Source: Nocardiopsis gilva YIM 90087 (GTDB lineage Bacteria; Actinomycetota; Actinomycetes; Streptosporangiales; Streptosporangiaceae). From it: a stretch of DNA of 64,000 nt. The stretch is from assembly GCF_002263495.1 (NCBI RefSeq), contig NZ_CP022753.1:124001-188000 (forward strand), given 5' to 3'. A program made the translations under genes and the position numbers. The notes under the pieces are model-generated. The model did no database searches, was not told the DNA's origin, and saw nothing but the letters and a program-made list of their open reading frames with translations. Shown piece after piece: positions 23,443 to 31,760 of this stretch. Within the stretch, counting starts at the first letter, position 1; every line of letters starts with the position of its first letter.

Positions 23443-23988
23443 TTAGGCAGCCGTCTCGTCGGCACGCAGGTAGGCGTCCATGTCGAGGCGGAGGCGGGTG
23501 CAGGCATCGGCCGGACCTGTGGAATCCGGGCAGCGGACCTTGAGGGCGAGCAGCTTGGCGCACGTGCCGACGGTGATCTGAGCCGCGGCGATGCGGGATT
23601 GCGCCGCCTCCATGACGTCGACCAGCTCGTCCCAAGCCATTTCGGCGAACAGGGCCTGCTGGTGGTAGACGGCGCCTGTCTCGGCGTTCTTGCGCTTGAC
23701 TCCCATGACGGCCGCGCGCGGAACAAGGACCTGCTCGTGGTTGATCTCGACGACATGTCTGGACTTATCCCAGCGTTTGAAGCGCTTCAGGTGCCCGGAG
23801 CGCGCGTCGTCGACGACGACGTAGCGAGCCCAATTGCGTCCCGCGCGGATCGCGTCGGTGAGCAGCTCGTGCATGCGCTCGCCGATCTCCGCAGACGGCC
23901 GCCGCTGGCCGTGTTCGTCGTATCCGGCGTCATGCAGCAGCGCGTCGTACTCCTCGCGCTCTTCGGCCGACAGGTGTCTGCGATCCAT
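23443..23988 (-). CDS. hypothetical protein
   Basis: 181 aa; ATG at 23988 shares its A with the ParB-like gene's TGA. Charged, with a likely DNA- or RNA-facing basic segment (GHLKRFKRWDKSRHVVEINH) and a helical C-terminus containing two Cys. The pattern TDAIRAGRNWARYVVVDDAR recurs in actinophages next to ParB-like genes; function unknown. Confidence 0.58.
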   Translation of the reverse strand: MDRRHLSAEEREEYDALLHDAGYDEHGQRRPSAEIGERMHELLTDAIRAGRNWARYVVVDDARSGHLKRFKRWDKSRHVVEINHEQVLVPRAAVMGVKRKNAETGAVYHQQALFAEMAWDELVDVMEAAQSRIAAAQITVGTCAKLLALKVRCPDSTGPADACTRLRLDMDAYLRADETAA

Positions 23989-24887
23989 CACTCCTCTTTC
24001 CTGACGGCCCGCAGCCCGCGGGGCCGTTTCGCCTCGACGACGTCCAGCCAGGTGGTCAGTCGCTCGCGCAACCGCGGGAGGGCGTCCCAGATGTCGGCGT
24101 CGGCGGCCTGAGCCGTGCGCTCGACATCGAGCAGTGGCAGGCCCTCGTTGGTCGCCTTGATCGCCCGCCACAGCGCCGCGCGGAACTGCGCGTCTTTGAT
24201 CTCGGGGTCGTCGTCCACCCAGCGGCCCAAGGCGTCAGCGGTGGCGCGCTGATCAGCATGGGATGCGGCAGCGTCGGCGCGATCCTGCCCCTCCGGCAGG
24301 GGCGTGGGATCGTCGGCCGACGGCTCCCAGAACTCACCGACACCGAGGTCCGGGTGCGGACGTGAAGGGGCATCGTCGCGGCCGTCGATCACGTCGTCCT
24401 GCGGCGCGGGTCCCGGTTCGGGTGACGGAGCTGGCCGGGATGCCGGACGCGACTTGCCGTCGAGCGACTTCACGCGATTGGGCTGCTCCAACTGTCCGGC
24501 GCCGGACAGTTGAGCCATGTCATCTGCGACCGTGCTCTTGCCGACGCCGAGCGCTCCAGCGATCGCACGCACGGAATGGCCTTCGCGTCGGAGGTCAGCG
24601 ACAACGGCGCGACGCTGTTCTTCGGTGAGGTGTCGGCGGTCGGAGTTGAGGGTGCGGGCGATCTCGCGCGCCTCGTCGTCGTCCTTGACGTGGATGACCA
24701 CGTCGTCGGCGATGCCGATGCCTTCTTCCTCGGCGATGTGGACGCGGTGATGCCCATCGAGGATCCGGCCATGCTGGTCGCGGGTGATCGGTGAAAGCAC
24801 TCCGAATCGTCGGATGCTCGCACGCAGAGCGTCCTCGATGTGAGGAGGCAGGGCGTCGAAGAGCTGCAGTGTGTCCCCATCGTTCAT
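23988..24887 (-). CDS. ParB-like nuclease-domain / HTH protein
   Basis: 299 aa. Residues 10-70 form the ParB N-terminal domain (IEDALRASIRRFGVLSPITR, ILDGHHRVHIAEEEGI, including the GHHR box). Residues 88-130 form a helix-turn-helix (LRREGHSVRAIAGALGVGKS). A disordered linker and helical C-terminus follow. In phages such proteins act in regulation, DNA modification or host takeover; no ParA partner is nearby, so partition is unlikely. Confidence 0.8.
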   Translation of the reverse strand: MNDGDTLQLFDALPPHIEDALRASIRRFGVLSPITRDQHGRILDGHHRVHIAEEEGIGIADDVVIHVKDDDEAREIARTLNSDRRHLTEEQRRAVVADLRREGHSVRAIAGALGVGKSTVADDMAQLSGAGQLEQPNRVKSLDGKSRPASRPAPSPEPGPAPQDDVIDGRDDAPSRPHPDLGVGEFWEPSADDPTPLPEGQDRADAAASHADQRATADALGRWVDDDPEIKDAQFRAALWRAIKATNEGLPLLDVERTAQAADADIWDALPRLRERLTTWLDVVEAKRPRGLRAVRKEE

Positions 24888-25597
24888 CGGGAGACCTCCC
24901 TCAGCGCCTGGTTGACGTAGGAGCGGGCGACGCCGAGACGATCGGCGACGACGCCGATCGGGTATCCCTCGGCGAGCAACTCGGCGGCGTCCTCGGCGAT
25001 CGCCACCCGCCGGGGGACGCGGTCCCCGGTGTCGGGCTCGGCGGCCGGGTCGTCGATGCCGAGGTCGTCCCACGCCATCGGCGGCGGCCATTCCTTCTTC
25101 GCGGCCTTGGCGCGGGTGGCCCGACTGGCGCGCGTCTCCGGTGGCAGGGCCATGGACAGCGCGTCGTAGACAGCCGTGACTTTGCGATGCGTAGCGATTT
25201 CCACATACCGACGCTCGCCGCGGCGGATGGTGTGGAGCGATCCCTCGGATATCCCGGACCGTTCCATGACGGAGCGCGCCGACCAGCCCAGAGCGGCGAG
25301 CGCCTGAAGGCGTCGCATCGTCCCGATGGCCGGCACAAAGCCGACGGGCGTCGCCCACGGATCAACAGAGAGGATCGCGTTCGCGGTGTAGGAGGAAACG
25401 CAGGTCGTCTCGGGGCGCATTATGTAGGCTGCCGTGTGCTCGTTCAGTCCGGCCGCCAGCGAAATAGCGCGGCGGGTGTGTCCGGCATCCTCCAGCTTTC
25501 GAATGTGGGTGCGCACCGCGCCGAGGTTGCCCCGCGGGTTCCAACGCCCGTAGGCGATCTGGCGGCGCCGGTGCTTGGAGTAGGCAGCCGTGCTCAT
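24884..25597 (-). CDS. helix-turn-helix regulatory protein
   Basis: 237 aa; ATG at 25597 in an ATGA overlap. Three HTH-like segments can be seen: GHTRRAISLAAGLNEHT, LGWSARSVMERSGISEGS and YPIGVVADRLGVARSYVNQA. The layout resembles actinobacterial multi-HTH DNA-binding proteins. It probably acts with the ParB-like protein encoded next to it, which also has an HTH. Confidence 0.7.
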   Translation of the reverse strand: MSTAAYSKHRRRQIAYGRWNPRGNLGAVRTHIRKLEDAGHTRRAISLAAGLNEHTAAYIMRPETTCVSSYTANAILSVDPWATPVGFVPAIGTMRRLQALAALGWSARSVMERSGISEGSLHTIRRGERRYVEIATHRKVTAVYDALSMALPPETRASRATRAKAAKKEWPPPMAWDDLGIDDPAAEPDTGDRVPRRVAIAEDAAELLAEGYPIGVVADRLGVARSYVNQALREVSR

Positions 25598-26130
25598 GCG
25601 ACCTCCTCCGGCCACGTGATCTTGTCCAGGGCGGCGCGATGGCCTTTGGGAAGCGTGATCTCGGGGTGTCCGAGCGCGTCCAGGCCCATGAGGCGGAGCC
25701 ATGCGGCGTCCACCTCGTTGTCGTCGCGTAGGTCGTCGCCGGTGCGCTGGTAAAGCGCCATGCGCATGTCCGGTTTTGTGGCTGCCCCCTTGCCGGTGGC
25801 AAACTTCTTCAGGCTGGCTGGGGGCACCAAGGCGTAGGGAACTCCGACCTCGATGAGCATGCTCCGGACAACGCCGTGCACCATGCCGAGCTTGGCGATG
25901 GCATTGGCCCGGACCGGCGGCACGTCCTCGATCACGACCAGGTCCACCCACCGGTTCGTACCTCGCGTTCCCGGAGGGCAGCCGCCGACGACGATCCGTA
26001 CGGCCTCGCGGATGTCGATGAGCCGGGCGTCGCCCTCCCTGTCGGAGCCGATGAAGTCGGGCTGGCCGGAGTCCCATGCGACTCCGGTGGCCGAGACGGA
26101 CAAGTCGAGGCCGACCACGCGCGGAGCCAT
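25594..26130 (-). CDS. RuvC-like Holliday junction resolvase
   Basis: 178 aa. The RNase H-like fold is marked by VVGLDLSVSATGVAW (Asp9), LVVIEDVPPVRANAIA (Glu near residue 68), PPASLKKFATGKGAATK, and the C-terminal DDNEVDAAWL acidic pair. These are the metal-binding residues of RuvC-type resolvases. Phage versions resolve branched replication or recombination intermediates, which fits the RecT/YqaJ pair in the same early block. Confidence 0.82.
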   Translation of the reverse strand: MAPRVVGLDLSVSATGVAWDSGQPDFIGSDREGDARLIDIREAVRIVVGGCPPGTRGTNRWVDLVVIEDVPPVRANAIAKLGMVHGVVRSMLIEVGVPYALVPPASLKKFATGKGAATKPDMRMALYQRTGDDLRDDNEVDAAWLRLMGLDALGHPEITLPKGHRAALDKITWPEEVA

Positions 26131-26316
26131 TCAGACCTCCAAGGTGTAGATGTAGGCGACCGGCACGCCAACACCACGGACCGTGCCGATCGGTTGGGAC
26201 AGGACGCGATGGCGGTCGTCGCGGTCGGGCGGTCCGGTTACTACCGGCTGGTGTTCGGCCCCGGGGTGCGACTCGATGTAGGCATCGATCAGGCGTTGCA
26301 GCTCGCCGAGTGTCAT
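26131..26316 (-). CDS. 61-aa hypothetical protein
   Basis: ATG at 26316 overlaps the preceding stop by one base. TLGELQRLIDAYIESHPGAE followed by VVTGPPDRDDRHRVL and a strand VPVAYIYTLEV; resembles small phage proteins that begin with an amphipathic helix. Function unknown. Confidence 0.55.
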   Translation of the reverse strand: MTLGELQRLIDAYIESHPGAEHQPVVTGPPDRDDRHRVLSQPIGTVRGVGVPVAYIYTLEV

Positions 26317-26786
26317 CAGAACGGCACCTCCGTTCGAGTACGGCAGGCGGCAAGGGCACGGAGGCGGTCCTTGAGTCGGATGTAGGAGGCGATCTCGCGG
26401 TCGAGGTCCCATGGGTCGTGGGCTCGCGCGGTCGCCGGAGAGCGTTCGCCGGTGTCGGCCTGTGCGCGGTATTCGTCGGCGAGCAGGTCGTACTCGACCC
26501 GCCATCCCGGATACAGCCGCTCAAGCTGCGCGCACACGCGGGCCGTGGCCGGGCGGTGGACACCTCTGACGGCCTGGCGTTCGGGATCGACCATGGGCAT
26601 GGGCTGGGTGGTCTCCAGCTCAGCGGTACGCACAGGCCGCGGCTCGTCGGGGCGCGGCGGCGCGTCCTCATGGTGGAGGCCCCGCCGGACCTTGCGCTCA
26701 TACAGCGCATAGGCGAAGGCGGCCAGGATCAGCGCGTCGAGAAGGGCGATGCCGAACCACTGCCAGGCGGTGTAGGCGTCATTCAC
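26316..26786 (-). CDS. single-pass membrane protein
   Basis: 156 aa. One N-terminal membrane helix (FGIALLDALILAAFAYALY), then a soluble charged region with RVCAQLERLYPGWRVEYDLL and DLDREIASYIRLKDRLRALA. Function unknown; overlaps both neighbours. Confidence 0.58.
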   Translation of the reverse strand: MNDAYTAWQWFGIALLDALILAAFAYALYERKVRRGLHHEDAPPRPDEPRPVRTAELETTQPMPMVDPERQAVRGVHRPATARVCAQLERLYPGWRVEYDLLADEYRAQADTGERSPATARAHDPWDLDREIASYIRLKDRLRALAACRTRTEVPF

Positions 26787-27453
26787 CGCGGCCCACCTCC
26801 GCAGTGTTCTTGTGCTTCTTCATCCGCCGGTCACGCTGGTAGGCGAGCTCCGCCGCCCGGCAGGGATCGCAGGGCTTCTCGCCCCGGTAGTAGTGCTGCT
26901 TGTAGCCGCGCGGGGTGCCGTGAGCGATGGGCTTCCTACGGCCAGGCCGCTGTTTACCACCGGTCTTCTTCGCCTTTGCAGCGCTCAAGACCCCGTCCAG
27001 GCGAGCCTCAGGCATCGCCGCCAGCTCGGCGACGTCGTAGGCGCGGGGCTCCGGCGGCGGAGGTGCCGGTGCGCGCTTCAGCGACTCCGGGATGGTGCTC
27101 GGCTTCTTCGTCCGCCGGATGGGCGGTGGTGTGGGCGCGGGGCGTGGCCGCTCTGGTTTCGGCGTGGTAGGCGGAGCCGGTTCGGTGAGGCCGAGGGCGT
27201 TCATGATCTCCAGTGCCCAAGCGACGTCGGCGGCGTGCTCCGGTGACTCACACTCCCCCGCGCAGTTGTGTCGGTTGGCGATGCGGCGGACCATCACCGC
27301 CGCGTCGGCGCGGTCTTGCGCGTCGGCCTGCTGGGACTGGCCGTCCTCGTAGATGTGGAGGAGGTGGTGCGCGCGGGTGTGGTCGGTTTCTCGCGGCTCG
27401 CGCCGCCGTCGGCCTGCTGCGGCTGCGTGTCGGATCTGGGACTCGAAGGCCAT
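26779..27453 (-). CDS. hypothetical protein with Cys/His-containing C-terminus
   Basis: 224 aa. N-terminal helical part (HHLLHIYEDGQSQQ, AAVMVRRIANRHNCAGECES), Pro-rich middle, and a C-terminal module HGTPRGYKQHYYRGEKPCDP, CRAAELAYQRDRR that is widespread in actinobacteria and their phages and looks like a small CxxC metal/nucleic-acid-binding unit. Its first 160 bases overlap the preceding gene in another frame. Confidence 0.6.
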   Translation of the reverse strand: MAFESQIRHAAAAGRRRREPRETDHTRAHHLLHIYEDGQSQQADAQDRADAAVMVRRIANRHNCAGECESPEHAADVAWALEIMNALGLTEPAPPTTPKPERPRPAPTPPPIRRTKKPSTIPESLKRAPAPPPPEPRAYDVAELAAMPEARLDGVLSAAKAKKTGGKQRPGRRKPIAHGTPRGYKQHYYRGEKPCDPCRAAELAYQRDRRMKKHKNTAEVGRGE

Positions 27454-27593
27454 TCCTCCCCCTCGGTGGTGTGGTCAGCGATGTAGGCGACGCGGGCAAG
27501 CTCGTCGGCATTCGGCGACGGCGGAGGTGGTGGGACCGGGCGGAGGCGTTCGGCCTCCAGGGCGCGGACCCGCTCTTCTAGCTCGTCGGTCAT
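27294..27593 (-). CDS. coiled-coil start protein with long overlap
   Basis: 99 aa from ATG at 27593. The first 50 residues are convincing (DELEERVRALEAERLRP, then NADELARVAYIADH). The last 53 are low-complexity Ser/Thr/Arg/Pro and lie inside the start of the next gene, so either the end has drifted or a frameshift separated two parts of one protein. Confidence 0.5.
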   Translation of the reverse strand: MTDELEERVRALEAERLRPVPPPPPSPNADELARVAYIADHTTEGEEWPSSPRSDTQPQQADGGASREKPTTPARTTSSTSTRTASPSRPTRKTAPTRR

Positions 27594-27844
27594 CGCGCCC
27601 ACCCCGCTCTTACTGAGAGCCAGATGACGCGGTGGATCGGGCCGCGGTGTGTGTCACCGGTCATGAGCCCCAGAACGATCCCGTCGAACTCGTCCTGCGA
27701 TTCGGGGTCGGGGTCGCGGACTCGTTCCGGGTGGCCGGTCATCTCCTCGATCAGGTGGGTGCCGAGCCATGCGCGGCGCGCCTGGGCGAGACGCTGGCGG
27801 CCCGCGACCTCGGCGTCCGTGATGAGGCGGTGGAGGCTGCGCAT
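27590..27844 (-). CDS. 84-aa hypothetical protein
   Basis: ATG at 27844; ATGA-type overlap with the next start. Helical N-terminus (TDAEVAGRQRLAQARRAWLG) and a C-terminal strand IHRVIWLSVRAG. No family recognised. Confidence 0.55.
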   Translation of the reverse strand: MRSLHRLITDAEVAGRQRLAQARRAWLGTHLIEEMTGHPERVRDPDPESQDEFDGIVLGLMTGDTHRGPIHRVIWLSVRAGWAR

Positions 27845-27845
27845 C

Positions 27846-28046
27846 TCACACCACCCCCTCCTGAAGGTCCTCGATCAGCGGCGATTCGTGCACCTGTACG
27901 GATTCGCCGAGACGCTCTCTCAGCTGGGCGCGCACCTCGGCGCGGTGGCCGGAGCACAGCACGTATTCCTGGTCGGTGGCCGGGCAGGTGACGCGGACTT
28001 CGGCGCGCTCTGAGCAGGTATAGCGGGAGCAGTAGATGAAGCTCAT
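27846..28046 (-). CDS. 66-aa protein with CxxC-like metal site
   Basis: Sequence SFIYCSRYTCSERAEVRVTC with a later LCSGHRAEV gives a Cx4C...C...CxxH pattern suggestive of a treble-clef zinc finger. ATG at 28046, overlapping the upstream gene. Confidence 0.58.
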   Translation of the reverse strand: MSFIYCSRYTCSERAEVRVTCPATDQEYVLCSGHRAEVRAQLRERLGESVQVHESPLIEDLQEGVV

Positions 28047-28390
28047 GACGCCCTCTTCCGCTGGTCGATGTCGTCAGCGGCGTATCCGGCGATGACCGAC
28101 ACCGCCGCGCCCGAGGCACGGACGCCGTAGACCACCGAGCCGAGCATCGAACTCACCGCCGGCAGCACCTTGACCATGTCGTCCTCATCGACGTCCACGG
28201 TGCGCGGCAGCTCACGCGCCATCACGGAGGCGTAGTGGTCCAGGAGCGGTTCCTGGGGGCGGCCCGTGGCGGCGTGGCGCCGCCGGTTCTCCCGGATGAC
28301 ATCAAGCGCGAGCTGCGGGGTCCAGGCCTCCGGGGGGACCATGCGTACTCCGTCTGCCGCGGCCCGGCGGATGTGGTCGTCGCTGGTCAT
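28043..28390 (-). CDS. hypothetical protein
   Basis: 115 aa; ATG at 28390 in an ATGA overlap. A helical N-terminus (AWTPQLALDVIRENRRR), an acidic middle (RTVDVDEDDMVKVLPAVSS) and a Gly/Ala-rich hydrophobic stretch (VVYGVRASGAAVSVIAGYAA) that might insert in a membrane. Confidence 0.52.
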   Translation of the reverse strand: MTSDDHIRRAAADGVRMVPPEAWTPQLALDVIRENRRRHAATGRPQEPLLDHYASVMARELPRTVDVDEDDMVKVLPAVSSMLGSVVYGVRASGAAVSVIAGYAADDIDQRKRAS

Positions 28391-28617
28391 GCTGCGTCGC
28401 CTCCGGTCGGTGAGGGCGGGGTGGGTAGGGCGCGCCTGGTCCCGCAGTGCCCGCAGCGGTGGGACAGCTTTTCGTTGACGGCGCGCAGGTCGCGGAGCTG
28501 GCGACGGAGACCGATGTTCTCGACGCGGTCGCGATCGTCCCGCGATGCGGCCAGGTACCAGGTGGCGACGGCGCTCACGGTGGCTCCGACGGCGAAGGCA
28601 CTCAGAATGGGGATCAC
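28387..28617 (-). CDS. membrane-anchored coiled coil with zinc ribbon
   Basis: 76 aa. N-terminal membrane helix (ILSAFAVGATVSAVATWYLA), coiled coil (VENIGLRRQLRDLRAVNEKL), then CGHCGTRRAL. Function unknown. Layout resembles the membrane/coiled-coil gene at 14696. Confidence 0.6.
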   Translation of the reverse strand: MIPILSAFAVGATVSAVATWYLAASRDDRDRVENIGLRRQLRDLRAVNEKLSHRCGHCGTRRALPTPPSPTGGDAA

Positions 28618-29474
28618 GCCGCACCCCCGCTGCCGGGCGGGACGGCCTCGGGCCAGTCGTCCGCTCCCTGAGGGGCCCCAGCGTCGGCGGGCTCCTCGAC
28701 GATCTCGGCGTCGACCGGGTCTTCAGGCTGCGGCTCCTGCTGGGACGGCGGGGTGCGGTGACGGTTCCGGGTGGCGTCTGCTTCGGCGGCGGCGCGCAGC
28801 GTCTCGCGCACGTACTCGGCGCTGGTGGGCACCCACTTCTTGAGCTGGTGGACCGCTGTCTTCAGCCACATCCGGTCCTCCCACTGCTGCCACGGGGAGT
28901 CGGGGGCGCTGGACCGCTTCGAGACGGCCTTGACCTTCATGACCTCGTCGCGGGACATGACCACCACGCGGGAGGTGGCGCCGTCCTTCATCACGGCGTA
29001 GGCGTAGACACCGGCCATCTCGCCGCGCTCACCCCACCAGTCGGGCTGGTGGTCGGGGCGGTCCATGTCGGGGGTGAACCGGAAGAAGTCGCGCTCGTAG
29101 ACGATCTCGGCCTTGACGGCGCTGACCGCTCCGGCCCGGTAGATGAGTTCGATCTCGCCCGTGTAGTCGACGACGCCGACCAGATCGACGGTCTCTGCCC
29201 GGCGGTTCTCGAAGTGCAGGATGTGGAACGTGTCGCCGGGGACCAAGCCCAGCCGGGCGCACTCGGACAGGCACATCATGTACCCGGACGGGTTGCGTTC
29301 GGCGGCGGCGGCGAGCTTGCTGTTCTTGCGCAGGTGGGCCTTCGCGAGCGCGATGAACCCCCGCTTGTCGACGTGGCTGGGCAGGATGCTGGCGAACCAG
29401 TTCGCGTACTGGGTGATGACGGCGGCGGGCCCGGACTCTTGCCGGGCGACCTCGCCTCGGACGGTCTGGGACAT
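28614..29474 (-). CDS. recT: RecT family single-strand annealing protein
   Basis: 286 aa; ATG at 29474. Residues 30-210 carry the family sequence (FIALAKAHLRKNSKLAAAAE, SGYMMCLSECARLGLVPGD, LVGVVDYTGEIELIYRAG, WEDRMWLKTAVHQLKKWVP), followed by an acidic disordered tail. RecT anneals single strands made by its partner exonuclease; that partner is the next gene upstream in transcription. Together they form the phage recombination module. Confidence 0.93.
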   Translation of the reverse strand: MSQTVRGEVARQESGPAAVITQYANWFASILPSHVDKRGFIALAKAHLRKNSKLAAAAERNPSGYMMCLSECARLGLVPGDTFHILHFENRRAETVDLVGVVDYTGEIELIYRAGAVSAVKAEIVYERDFFRFTPDMDRPDHQPDWWGERGEMAGVYAYAVMKDGATSRVVVMSRDEVMKVKAVSKRSSAPDSPWQQWEDRMWLKTAVHQLKKWVPTSAEYVRETLRAAAEADATRNRHRTPPSQQEPQPEDPVDAEIVEEPADAGAPQGADDWPEAVPPGSGGAA

Positions 29475-29477
29475 GGT

Positions 29478-30680
29478 TCACTTCCTCTTCGCGGGGGTGA
29501 GGCGGTCGATGGTGGCGGGGCCGACCCAGTAGCCCTTGCGGTCGTAGACCGAGCGGGAGCAGAGCTTGCGGCCAGCCTGGTCGAGTGCGGTACGGGCGTC
29601 TCCGAGGTGGGCTCGCAAGGTGTTCTCCGTGAGCCGCTTGGCGGCGTCGGCTTCGCGGTAGGCGTCGCACGCCTGTCGGTACTGCTCGGCGACGTCGGCG
29701 GGCACCTCGGTCTCGGCGTCGTCGTCGACGTCGGGGTGAAGTGCGCGGAGGGCGGCGGTGGTGGCGTGGTGACCGTCGACCGGGGGCGGATCCTCCTGCT
29801 CCACGCGCGCCAGGAACTCCTCGGCGCGCGTGCGCATGAACATGACGTCGTCGGCGTCGTAGGCGATGGTGTAGCTCCGGGTCTGCTGGGTGTGCAGGAA
29901 GAAGCAGACGATGACCCCCTCATCGAGGCCGAGGACGTCGAGCTGCCACAGGAGCTGTGCGCGGTAGTAGGCAGGGACTTCGTCCGTTCCATCCGGACCC
30001 CACCCGTCGTAGGCGCCGGAGGTTTTTAGCTCCAGCAGAGAAGTCGGCGGCGTCGCGATGCTCGGACATGTCGGGCAGACGTCGCAGCACGGTCCGCAGT
30101 CGTAGGGGTCGCAGCACGGCGCCTTGCCAGCGAGGGCGGCTTCCCCGGCCCTGTGCAGCCCGCACCGGCATGACGGAACCAGGCCGCGATCCGGGGTTGC
30201 CATCTGCCACGGCCGATCGGCCGATGCGAGCAGGCCCAGCCGGGTCAGCTCGTACTCGGGATGGTCGATCTCCCACCGGTCGGCGATCCACGGCTCCATA
30301 TGGCGGCCGAGAGACAGGCGGTCGTCATCGGGACCACCGTCGAGCAGGCCGAGCTTCTGCCAGAACAAATTGAAGGGGGAGTCGAACGGTGAGATCCCCA
30401 GAACGACGGCGATTTCGGAGGCGGTGACGCCGCTACGGCGCGCGGCGAGCCAGTCCTCACGCGGGGCGTCCGGCGGGAGCAGCTCGACGGCGGCACCGAT
30501 GCGACGGAGGGCGGCCGGACCGGAGCCCGGAGAGGGGGGCGGTGTCTCCGGCCCGGCCGCAGGGACGGACGCAGGCAGCGTCACCGGAGCATCCCCCAGG
30601 ATCTCCTGTTCTGCCTTGGCTCCCGCAGCGGCCATGGACCAGCCGGCGGCGGGCAGCTTTGACGTCCTCTTCGTGGTCAC
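29478..30680 (-). CDS. YqaJ-type viral recombinase (5'-3' exonuclease) with Cys-rich insertion
   Basis: 400 aa; GTG at 30680 in a GTGA overlap. The lambda-exonuclease-like core shows EDWLAARRSGVTASEIAVVL, SPFNLFWQKLGL, the catalytic Asp in QMATPDRGLV (Asp164) and LLELKTS with Glu217 and Lys219. Between these two motifs, residues 171-205 contain nine Cys in pairs (CRC, CC, C, CC, C, C), a likely zinc or iron-sulfur site. A helical C-terminal region follows. Partner of RecT. Confidence 0.88.
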   Translation of the reverse strand: MTTKRTSKLPAAGWSMAAAGAKAEQEILGDAPVTLPASVPAAGPETPPPSPGSGPAALRRIGAAVELLPPDAPREDWLAARRSGVTASEIAVVLGISPFDSPFNLFWQKLGLLDGGPDDDRLSLGRHMEPWIADRWEIDHPEYELTRLGLLASADRPWQMATPDRGLVPSCRCGLHRAGEAALAGKAPCCDPYDCGPCCDVCPTCPSIATPPTSLLELKTSGAYDGWGPDGTDEVPAYYRAQLLWQLDVLGLDEGVIVCFFLHTQQTRSYTIAYDADDVMFMRTRAEEFLARVEQEDPPPVDGHHATTAALRALHPDVDDDAETEVPADVAEQYRQACDAYREADAAKRLTENTLRAHLGDARTALDQAGRKLCSRSVYDRKGYWVGPATIDRLTPAKRK

Positions 30681-31156
30681 AGCAGGTCGCCCCCAGGGAC
30701 GAATCGCAGAGTCGGTGATTCGCAGGCCTTCACGTGGTCGGCCAGCTCGCGGATGCGCTCGGCCCACTTGGTCGCGTTGATCGCGCCGTCGGGGTCCGGC
30801 TCCTCGCCGAGCGCTTTGCTTACCGCCTGGTGGACGTCGGCGATGAGGCCGGGGGTGGGTAGGTCGCAGATCTCGGTCGGTGTTGCGCCCCATTGCCACC
30901 CGGTGATGACGACCGGCCCGGCGTAGGGCTGGACGGCGGCGCCGAGCACGGTCAGCACGCATGAGCCGGTCACGTTGCGCGGGTAGGTCTCCGGGCGGCG
31001 CAACCCCATGTCGTTGACCCAACCCGCAGCGGCGTAGTGGGGATCGAGCCGGACCCGGTTGGGTCCCTCAGGGCCGATCTCTGAGGTCAGGTCGAGGTCG
31101 CAGTCGCGGGTGGCCAGGGTGCCGTCTGTGGCGATGACGGTGTAGCGCATCCTCAC
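30677..31156 (-). CDS. hypothetical protein upstream of YqaJ
   Basis: 159 aa from GTG at 31156 (GTGA overlap); ATG at 31150 is equally possible. It reads YTVIATDGTLATRDCDLDLT, then VNDMGLRRPETYPRNVTG and VVITGWQWGA, ending with a helical segment. The layout resembles small phage proteins that start with an ATDG element, but no family is certain. Confidence 0.58.
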   Translation of the reverse strand: MRMRYTVIATDGTLATRDCDLDLTSEIGPEGPNRVRLDPHYAAAGWVNDMGLRRPETYPRNVTGSCVLTVLGAAVQPYAGPVVITGWQWGATPTEICDLPTPGLIADVHQAVSKALGEEPDPDGAINATKWAERIRELADHVKACESPTLRFVPGGDLL

Positions 31157-31557
31157 CGCCTCCTCGCACGCGCCTGGCGGCGAGTGCGCTCGGTCCCGGG
31201 ACGCGGGTCAGGGCCGGGCGAGACCCGCCTAAGCAGGAAGTCAGTGCGTACCCACGCGCGCCACGTCCCGTACTCGGGATGGGTGAACTCGACGAACACG
31301 GCCGACCCGTGGCCGGGCTTCCGCGAGTTGCCTTCGCCCGGCCGCCATGTGCCAGCGATCTGGGACGGGACGAGGCACCACGCGGTGTCCCCTCCGGTGG
31401 ACAGGCACGGCACCCCGGCGGCGTCGTCGAAGGCGACGACGCCGCGGCAGCCGGTCTCGATGTGCGTGACCTCGGTACCCAGCGGCCAGACCTCGGCGAG
31501 GCGGGTGACGGACCGGCGGACGGCAAGCGGCGCCGGGTCGGGAGTTTTGGCCCTCAT
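31153..31557 (-). CDS. hypothetical beta-barrel-like protein
   Basis: 134 aa; ATG at 31557 overlapping the upstream stop. Beta-rich (EVWPLGTEVTHIETGCRGVV, SAVFVEFTHPEYGTWRAWVR) with a basic Pro/Arg tail. An SH3-like fold is suggested by GTEV...G...V spacing. Function unknown. Confidence 0.52.
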   Translation of the reverse strand: MRAKTPDPAPLAVRRSVTRLAEVWPLGTEVTHIETGCRGVVAFDDAAGVPCLSTGGDTAWCLVPSQIAGTWRPGEGNSRKPGHGSAVFVEFTHPEYGTWRAWVRTDFLLRRVSPGPDPRPGTERTRRQARARRR

Positions 31558-31760
31558 CGGTCTCTCCCGTCGTGGAGAGCGACGGTGACCCCAATCCCGA
31601 CGGCGGCGGGATCGATGGTGTCCCACGCGTGGCTGCCGCCAGTGGTCTCGTAGCGGACCAGCAGGCGGCCGTCCGCCAGCACCTCGTCGACAATCCCATG
31701 GAGGGCGACGTCGACACGGTCACCGACGGCGGCGTCGGGGGCGTGCGTGTGGCGGATCAT
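31554..31760 (-). CDS. 68-aa hypothetical protein
   Basis: Small beta-rich protein (VGDRVDVALHGIVDEVLADG, RLLVRYETTGGSHAW) with an SH3-like look similar to its neighbour. ATG at 31760, overlapping both neighbours. Confidence 0.52.
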   Translation of the reverse strand: MIRHTHAPDAAVGDRVDVALHGIVDEVLADGRLLVRYETTGGSHAWDTIDPAAVGIGVTVALHDGRDR

